From Roseospira navarrensis (GTDB taxonomy: Bacteria > Pseudomonadota > Alphaproteobacteria > Rhodospirillales > Rhodospirillaceae), in contig NZ_WIVE01000046.1 in the NCBI RefSeq assembly GCF_009601025.1, forward strand, positions 1-33,211: a stretch of 33,211 nucleotides of DNA, in the 5' to 3' direction. The position numbers and the translations under genes are program-made. Positions 29,119 to 33,211 of this stretch are shown here, piece after piece; position 1 is the stretch's first letter, and each line of letters opens with the position of its first letter. The notes beneath the pieces are model-generated. The model saw only the letters and a list, made by a program, of their open reading frames with translations, was not told the origin of the DNA and searched no databases.

Positions 29119-29207
29119 TCATCCTGAGCACCCTAAGGGTGCGAAGGATCTCGTGAGGGGGCACGAACCATGACACCCCTAGCATCTGGAGTCGGAACCC
29201 TGACGCT
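29119..29207 (+). repeat. Dispersed palindromic repeat, copy B
   Basis: This 89-base block corresponds to copy A (202-292), with 39 of 40 identical bases in the core 29141-29180. Its stem is GCACCCT (29128-29134) and AGGGTGC (29136-29142). Beyond it, 29208-29306 holds a GCCCGG/CCGGGC palindrome near 29297-29308 and nothing else recognisable before the bactofilin gene's 3' end. Confidence 0.82.
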
Positions 29208-29306
29208 CCGCAAACGGCGAATGGCCCCGATGTGCGGGGAGCCTCCACCCGATCCGTAGTCTGTTGACCTGATCGGCGACGAACCGGGACGAGCCCGGCC
29301 GGGCGT

Positions 29307-29894
29307 TTACTTCGCGCGAGCCTTGGTGTCGGCGTCGGCCTCGGTGTCGGCGCTCTCCGCCGCGTCGGTGGTGGCCGCGTCCGGGTCGGCGGCGCCTGCG
29401 GTGCCGGTCAGGCGCGGCGGATCGACGGCCTCGGCGGGAGCCTTGCCGTTCGGCAGGTTCAGGTCCGGCATCTCCGCCATGCGCCGGCAATGCCCTTCCA
29501 TGAAGGCGCCGGGTTCGATGGCGAGGCTTTCGTGGGTCACGTCCCCGACCATGCGGGCGGTGCTGGCCAGAAAGACCGACTTGGCGATGACCTGACCGCT
29601 CACCGTGCCGTGCATCCGCACCGTCTGGGCGCTGACCTCGCCGGTGACCGCGCCGGCGATCCCGATGATGAGCGAGGCGCACTTGATGTCGCCTTCCACC
29701 CGGCCGTCGATCTGGATTTCGCCCGCGCTGACCAGATCGCCGGTCACGGTCAGGTCGGCACTGACGATGGAGGGCACCGCCCGTTCGGGGCCGGCTTCGC
29801 TTCCCGTCCGCCGGTCCGGCTTGCGGTCGGGCACCGTCGGCGTGGTGCTCGCCGAGGGGGACGGGGCGGGTTTCTGGTTAGCCCTTGAAAACAT
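29307..29894 (-). CDS. bacA: Bactofilin
   Basis: A 195-residue bactofilin. The central right-handed beta-helix domain (about 42-140) has the repeated hydrophobic-glycine pattern (VTGDLVSAGEIQIDGRVEGDI...), with the family's SLIIGIAGAVTGEV. It is flanked by a Pro-rich N-terminus and an acidic, Ala-rich C-terminal tail. Bactofilins polymerise without nucleotide into membrane-associated filaments and recruit cell-wall enzymes. The gene starts inside the end of the M23 peptidase gene (17-base overlap, different frame), which fixes the start with AAGG about nine bases upstream. The partner gene indicates a role in localised peptidoglycan cutting and cell shape. Confidence 0.93.
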   Translation of the reverse strand: MFSRANQKPAPSPSASTTPTVPDRKPDRRTGSEAGPERAVPSIVSADLTVTGDLVSAGEIQIDGRVEGDIKCASLIIGIAGAVTGEVSAQTVRMHGTVSGQVIAKSVFLASTARMVGDVTHESLAIEPGAFMEGHCRRMAEMPDLNLPNGKAPAEAVDPPRLTGTAGAADPDAATTDAAESADTEADADTKARAK

Positions 29895-31203
29895 GCTGGC
29901 CGGCCTTCATGAACTTGGCGGGGTTGCGGGCCACTCCATTGACCCGGATTTCGTAATGCAGATGGGAGCCGGTGCTGCGGCCGGAATTGCCGACGGCGGC
30001 AATGTCGTCGCCCCGGGTCACGAGATCGCCCGCCTTCACCGAGATGCTGGACAGGTGCGCGTAGCGGGTGATGATCCCCATCCCGTGGCTGATCTCAAGC
30101 GTTCGACCATACCGGCCGCGCCAGCCAGCGTAAACCACCTTTCCCGCGGCCGGCGCGATGATCTGCGTCCCGCTGGGGGCGGCGAAGTCCAGGCCCTCGT
30201 GACGGCCCAGGCGGCCATTGATCGGGTCGCGGCGCACGCCGAACCGGCTGCTGAGCCGGTAGCCCGAAATGATCGGGCGCGTCAGCGGCAGATGGTCCGT
30301 CAGGTCGCGCAGCGCGTCCAGCCGATCCACATGCGAATTCAGGCTGACGACCGTATCCTTGAACACGGGCTTGTCCAGGATGGGCAGGTCGGCGGGCACG
30401 AACGGACCACCCTGACCGTCCTGATTGACGACGAGGCTGTTCAGCAGGCTGTCCACGTCCAGCCCGACCTCGGACAGACTGTCCTCGATGTCGGCGATGC
30501 GGGTCTGGGCGACCACGCCGAAATGGTTCAGCAGAGCGGCCTGGGCGGTTTCCATCTCGATGACAAGGTCCTCAAGCGAGCCGACGCGCTGCGTCAGGGC
30601 CTTGTTCTCTTCCAGGGCCAGGTCCCGTTGCAGGACCATCTTGCGCATTTCCAGCTCGAAATCGTCGAAGCGGGCCAGAAGCTGGTGCGCCTCCGACAGC
30701 TCGGCCATGCCCTGCTCCATCTCGGCCAACTGGGCCAGCAGGGCATCGCGCGCGCGGCCGGCCTCGGCCTCCCAGCCCGCCTTCACCGGACCGGGTTCGG
30801 CCGCCTGCGGCTGGGCCTCGCCGGTGTCGGGCGCGTCGGAGTCCACGTAGCGGGCGATGACGGCGTGGTTGTTCTCCAGGCTGCGGGTGACCTCCGCCAC
30901 CTGATCCCGGTACAGCGCCACTTCGGCCAGAAGCTGCTTGTAGTTGTCCTGGGCCTCGTTGACCTCGGCGGTCTTGGAGTCGATGACGGCATCCACCCAG
31001 ATCACCATCGCCAGGCTGTAGGTCACGATGCCCAGCAGCACCACACCGCCGGCGGCCGCGACGGCCTGGCTCAGGCTGCCCAGCGTCCAGGCGTGATAGC
31101 CGCCGTTGTCGGCCCGGATCATGATGTGGCGTTCGGGGAAGGCCCGGCGGAGGGCCCGTTTCCAGGGGGGAAGGCTGAGCTGTTGGGGATCGTACTCCGA
31201 CAT
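29878..31203 (-). CDS. lmdC: Membrane-anchored M23 family metallopeptidase (LmdC-like)
   Basis: A 441-residue protein with a cytoplasmic N-terminal segment (1-44), one transmembrane helix (about 45-70), a coiled-coil periplasmic region (about 75-260) and a C-terminal LytM/M23 domain (about 310-425). The zinc ligands and catalytic residues are present: HEGLD (His335, Asp339), His383 and HLH (414-416), so it should be an active DD-endopeptidase. LmdC is the bactofilin-dependent M23 peptidase of stalked and budding alphaproteobacteria, encoded next to bacA, and its cytoplasmic N-terminus contacts the bactofilin. The ATG at 31203 (MSEYDPQQL) follows GAGGAAG; an earlier in-frame ATG at 31245 is less likely. 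The symbol is by analogy. Confidence 0.88.
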   Translation of the reverse strand: MSEYDPQQLSLPPWKRALRRAFPERHIMIRADNGGYHAWTLGSLSQAVAAAGGVVLLGIVTYSLAMVIWVDAVIDSKTAEVNEAQDNYKQLLAEVALYRDQVAEVTRSLENNHAVIARYVDSDAPDTGEAQPQAAEPGPVKAGWEAEAGRARDALLAQLAEMEQGMAELSEAHQLLARFDDFELEMRKMVLQRDLALEENKALTQRVGSLEDLVIEMETAQAALLNHFGVVAQTRIADIEDSLSEVGLDVDSLLNSLVVNQDGQGGPFVPADLPILDKPVFKDTVVSLNSHVDRLDALRDLTDHLPLTRPIISGYRLSSRFGVRRDPINGRLGRHEGLDFAAPSGTQIIAPAAGKVVYAGWRGRYGRTLEISHGMGIITRYAHLSSISVKAGDLVTRGDDIAAVGNSGRSTGSHLHYEIRVNGVARNPAKFMKAGQHVFKG

Positions 31204-31278
31204 GTCTCTGTGTCTTCCTCTGTCTGGTCCCGGCCCGACGATCACGCCCCGGCGGCGCGCTCCACGACCGATCTATAT

Positions 31279-31312
31279 CCTATCGGATAGGCGCGCCCTC
31301 GCGGCGTGCCAA
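31279..31312 (-). promoter_or_regulatory. Candidate promoter of lmdC-bacA with a palindrome over the -10
   Basis: On the minus strand TTGGCA (31312-31307) is followed after 17 bases by TATCCG (31289-31284). The -10 lies inside the perfect palindrome CCTATCGGATAGG (31279-31291), which could be an operator. The leader to the lmdC start would be about 75 bases. Confidence 0.4.
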
Positions 31313-31381
31313 TCGTCACAGGCCCCTGCCCCCCCTGGCCGGACAGTGTACGCCGGATGGGGTCGGGACTCACGGCACCAT

Positions 31382-31440
31382 CTCTGACCTTCGGCATAAA
31401 AAGTCAGAGCGCCGGGACTGGGCGTGGCGCGCCCGTCCCG
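31382..31440 (+). promoter_or_regulatory. Two consecutive hairpins in the pgpA leader
   Basis: CTCTGAC (31382-31388) pairs with GTCAGAG (31403-31409). Immediately after, CGGGAC-T-GGGCG (31413-31424) pairs with CGCCCGTCCCG (31430-31440), with one bulged base. Both precede the short frame at 31456 and pgpA. The second stem has no T tract. The pair could be a transcript leader that controls pgpA; it fits no riboswitch class I know. Confidence 0.45.
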
Positions 31441-31455
31441 GGGCGACGAAGGAAT

Positions 31456-31611
31456 ATGGCTAAAATCCCCCCTTTGCAAGGCGATGGAGAAAAGTGTTTC
31501 ATGCCGTATGGGTTATTCGAACCGGCTGAGGTGCCCTGGCAGCCGACCCGGGACCAAAACCCCGAATCGGCCTGGGTGAACTCGCTCGTTAATAGCTCGC
31601 TCGGGGCATGA
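31456..31611 (+). CDS. Possible short leader peptide overlapping the pgpA start
   Basis: A 51-codon frame, MAKIPPLQGDGEKCF at the N-terminus and WVNSLVNSSLGA at the end, stops in the ATGA that also starts pgpA at 31608. An AAGGA lies very close to its ATG; an internal ATG at 31501 (36 codons) is better spaced from GGAG. Third-position GC is lower than in neighbouring genes, which argues against it being an ordinary gene. I do not recognise the product. If translated, it would couple translation into pgpA. Confidence 0.3.
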   Translation: MAKIPPLQGDGEKCFMPYGLFEPAEVPWQPTRDQNPESAWVNSLVNSSLGA

Positions 31612-32168
31612 TCGCCACTTTTGCACGCACACGGGTTTCCGCCGCCATGACACCACCATCAAGCGCCCCCGCACCGGAGCCCCCCTCCGGCCCGCCTCGC
31701 CGCGTCGAGGGCATGGCCGGGTGGCTGGCCGTGTGGTTCGGCAGCGGGCTGTCCCCCTGGGCGCCGGGCACCGCCGGGTCCCTGGCCGCCCTGCCCTTCG
31801 CCTGGGGCTTCGCGTGGGCGGGTGGCCCTTGGGGCCTGCTCGCCGCCGCCCTGGTGGTGTTCGCGGTGGGACTCTGGGCCAGCACGGTCTATGCACGGAG
31901 CGTCGGCCGGGACGATCCCGGCGAGGTGGTGATCGACGAGGTGGCCGGTCAGTGGCTCGCCCTGGTGCCCGCCGGGCTTGATCCGGTGCTGTTCGGCGTC
32001 GGATTCGTCGCCTTCCGCGTTTTCGACATCGCCAAGCCCTGGCCCGTCGGCTGGCTCGACCGGATGGTGCCGGGCGGGCTCGGCATCATGGCCGACGACA
32101 TGGCCGCCGGCGTCTATGCCGCCGTCGTCGTGCTGGCCGCGTCCACCATCCGGAGTCTGATCGCATGA
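31608..32168 (+). CDS. pgpA: Phosphatidylglycerophosphatase A
   Basis: A 186-residue membrane protein of the PgpA family, which removes the phosphate of phosphatidylglycerophosphate to make phosphatidylglycerol (EC 3.1.3.27). Conserved segments: GSGLSPWAPGTAGSLAALP, VVIDEVAGQW, RVFDIAKPWPVG and GLGIMADDMAAG, with three or four hydrophobic helices. The start is uncertain. The ATG at 31608 overlaps the preceding short frame, while 31647 (MTPPSS) gives a start closer to the conserved part; both leave a Pro-rich tail of 20-34 residues. The four-base overlap with pncC is a common alphaproteobacterial arrangement. The ispDF gene often found upstream is absent. Confidence 0.92.
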   Translation: MIATFARTRVSAAMTPPSSAPAPEPPSGPPRRVEGMAGWLAVWFGSGLSPWAPGTAGSLAALPFAWGFAWAGGPWGLLAAALVVFAVGLWASTVYARSVGRDDPGEVVIDEVAGQWLALVPAGLDPVLFGVGFVAFRVFDIAKPWPVGWLDRMVPGGLGIMADDMAAGVYAAVVVLAASTIRSLIA

Positions 32169-32719
32169 GCCTTGTGGAAGACGACATGGTCGCGCACGCC
32201 CGCGCCCTGATCGGCCTGTGCCGGGAGCGGAACCTCACTCTGGCCACCGCCGAATCCTGTACGGGCGGCCTGCTGACCGCCAGCCTGACCGCCATTCCCG
32301 GGTCGAGCGCGGTGGTGGACCGGGGGTACGTGACCTACACCAACGCCGCCAAGACGCAGATCCTGGGCGTGGAACAGGAGCTTCTGGACACCGTGGGCGC
32401 GGTCAGCGAGGAAACGGCCGTCGCCATGGCCCTGGGCGCGCTGGCCACCAGCGGGGCCGACCTGGGCGTCTCGATCACCGGCATCGCCGGGCCCGGCGGC
32501 GCCACCGAGACCAAGCCCGTCGGGCTGGTGTATCTGGCCGCCGCCCGCATCGACGGGCTGGTGCGGCCGAAACGCTATGTGTTCGCGGGCAGCCGGGACG
32601 ATGTGCGGCGCGCCAGCGTGCACGCCGCCATCGATCTGCTGGAAGAACTGATCGTGCTGCGCGGCGACGATGCGCCCGACGACGACGGCGAGCCGCTGCC
32701 CCCCACCCCAGAGGCGTGA
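32165..32719 (+). CDS. pncC: Nicotinamide-nucleotide amidohydrolase PncC (CinA C-terminal domain family)
   Basis: A 184-residue stand-alone CinA C-terminal domain. The nucleophile-bearing motif is ATAESCTGG (27-35, Ser31), with the expected Lys in YTNAAKTQILGV (Lys63) and the glycine-rich SITGIAGPGGATETKPVG. It deamidates nicotinamide mononucleotide to nicotinate mononucleotide (EC 3.5.1.42) in NAD recycling. The N-terminal molybdopterin-like domain of full CinA is absent, as in many proteobacteria. The acidic, Pro-rich C-terminal tail is probably disordered. The start overlaps the end of pgpA by four bases. The intron relic starts 6 bases after the stop. Confidence 0.92.
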   Translation: MSLVEDDMVAHARALIGLCRERNLTLATAESCTGGLLTASLTAIPGSSAVVDRGYVTYTNAAKTQILGVEQELLDTVGAVSEETAVAMALGALATSGADLGVSITGIAGPGGATETKPVGLVYLAAARIDGLVRPKRYVFAGSRDDVRRASVHAAIDLLEELIVLRGDDAPDDDGEPLPPTPEA

Positions 32720-32725
32720 TCGCGC

Positions 32726-32833
32726 GCCCGCGGACCGGCAGAACCGATGGCCGCGCCGCTCCACCGCCTTGTCCAGATCATCCGGCAGCAGGTTGGTCAG
32801 CGGCGGCGACAGGGGGCTTCCCTGGGGGGCTTC
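32726..32833 (-). pseudogene. Remnant of a group II intron reverse transcriptase/maturase
   Basis: On the minus strand a short stretch reads EAPQGSPLSPPLTNLLPDDL and then DKAVERRGHRFCRSAG. This corresponds to the segment of group II intron reverse transcriptases where the PQGxPLSPLLAN motif leads to LDKELERRGHRF.RYADD. The homology breaks off just where the catalytic YADD should follow (RSAG instead), and nothing recognisable precedes it except the tandem array at 32817-32881. It is a 36-codon fragment with no start, no catalytic residues and no maturase domain. It lies six bases after the pncC stop. Confidence 0.72.
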
Positions 32834-32881
32834 CCTGGGGGGCTTCCCTGGGGGGCTTCCCTGGGGGGCTTCCCTGGGGGG
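32817..32881 (+). repeat. 13-base tandem repeat, five copies
   Basis: CTTCCCTGGGGGG repeats five times at 32817, 32830, 32843, 32856 and 32869; the last copy is followed by an extra G and a decayed sixth copy (CGCCCTGGA). It lies within the coding motif of the reverse transcriptase remnant. Because 13 is not a multiple of 3, the minus-strand reading repeats every 39 bases as PPREAPQGSPPGK. Confidence 0.95.
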
Positions 32882-32960
32882 GCGCCCTGGAGGTGGGGCC
32901 ATCCGAGTCACACGTCTTCAGGGAGAGCGCTGGATGATCGGACAGCGCCGGCGGATCATT

Positions 32961-32989
32961 CACCACCAAGACACGAAGAACACCAAGAG
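32961..32989. repeat. Short CACCAAG-type interspersed motif
   Basis: The stretch contains CACCAAG, ACACGAAG and AACACCAAG in succession, with 8-9 base spacing. Similar short arrays occur in intergenic DNA of many GC-rich bacteria. No function is proposed. It is not in a coding frame I can support. Confidence 0.45.
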
Positions 32990-33018
32990 CGCGGCTCCAG
33001 CAATTCTCAGGATGGAGG

Positions 33019-33177
33019 GAGAACACCGGTTGCGGCCGGTGCCGGCCTGTTCTCCTCCCCCCTTCGGGGGGAGGTTGGGAGGGGGGCGCGTTCATTTCCG
33101 CACGGACCCCACTTGCCGCATCAACCCCACGAGCCTTTTTTCAACCCCACCCCAGCCCTCCCCTATCCAGGGGAGGG
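33019..33177. repeat. Hairpin repeats facing each other at the right edge
   Basis: A first hairpin pairs GAGAACA (33019-33025) with TGTTCTC (33048-33054). A second has CCTCCCCCC (33054-33062), loop TTC, and GGGGGGAGG (33066-33074), followed by TTGGGAGGGG. About 80 bases on, CCCTCCCCT (33156-33164), loop ATCC, and AGGGGAGGG (33169-33177) form a third hairpin, preceded by ACCCCACCCCAG, roughly the inverse of the TTGGGAGGGG flank. The second and third look like inverted copies of one element. No gene was seen from 32882 to the window end. Confidence 0.65.
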
Positions 33178-33211
33178 AGTCCGGTTCGCGCCTGGACCTC
33201 CCAGCAGGACC

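Noticed and set aside
28824-29248. Short open frames across the repeat pair
   Set aside because: They are translations of repeat copies B and C in several frames; the stems and paired base changes point to non-coding structure.
31413-31475. SAM-II-like riboswitch, suggested by GGCTAAAA after a GC stem
   Set aside because: The conserved pseudoknot strands and internal-loop bases of SAM-II are not there, and pgpA is not a methionine gene.
32817-32881. CRISPR array
   Set aside because: The 13-base units are contiguous without spacers, and no cas genes are present.

Overview
The window is GC-rich chromosomal DNA (about 70% G+C by eye) from a bacterium that looks like an alphaproteobacterium, most likely of the Rhodospirillales type. 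Evidence for this is the alphaproteobacterial form of AddB/AddA, the tsaE-amgK-murU-addB-addA gene order, a GTG-started monomeric aconitase, the bactofilin/M23 peptidase pair and the LIV-type transporter cluster with two adenylate-forming ligases. Genus-level assignment is inference.

Layout. (1) 1-380: the 3' end of an IS110-family transposase runs in from the left edge and stops next to a dispersed palindromic repeat, which lies just upstream of the rpmB promoter. (2) 380-4300: rpmB, a shared hairpin terminator, a CHAD-domain gene on the minus strand, a divergent SPOR-domain lipoprotein, and a 600-base gap with a possible small gene and an AT-rich island. (3) 4303-5334: a thioredoxin-reductase-like ferredoxin-NADP reductase, divergent from (4) a tightly packed seven-gene run, 5465-17154: tsaE, amgK, murU, addB, addA, a degP-like protease and rarA. 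It joins tRNA t6A modification, cell-wall sugar recycling, double-strand-break repair, periplasmic quality control and replication-fork maintenance. (5) acnA on the minus strand, 17199-19874. (6) 20287-28915: a complete LIV/HAAT-type ABC uptake system (two ATPases, two permeases, one binding protein) interleaved with a long-chain acyl-CoA synthetase-like ligase and a PaaK-like CoA ligase. It suggests import of a carboxylic acid or amino-acid-like compound and its capture as a CoA thioester. (7) 28916-29306: a large head-to-head pair of palindromic dispersed repeats. (8) 29307-31203: a membrane-anchored M23 peptidase gene overlapping a bactofilin gene (LmdC/BacA type, cell shape). (9) 31204-32719: a structured leader with a possible short reading frame, then pgpA and pncC joined by a four-base overlap. 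(10) 32720-33211: a repeat-rich tail with a remnant of a group II intron reverse transcriptase that carries a 13-base tandem array, followed by further hairpin repeats.

The coding part is mostly housekeeping. The unusual material is in the gaps: a family of covarying palindromic repeats (three copies here), an IS110 end beside one of them, the expanded tandem array inside a reverse-transcriptase relic, a structured leader before pgpA, and the two-ligase transporter cluster whose substrate is not evident from sequence. I saw no tRNA, rRNA, CRISPR array, phage or defence system.
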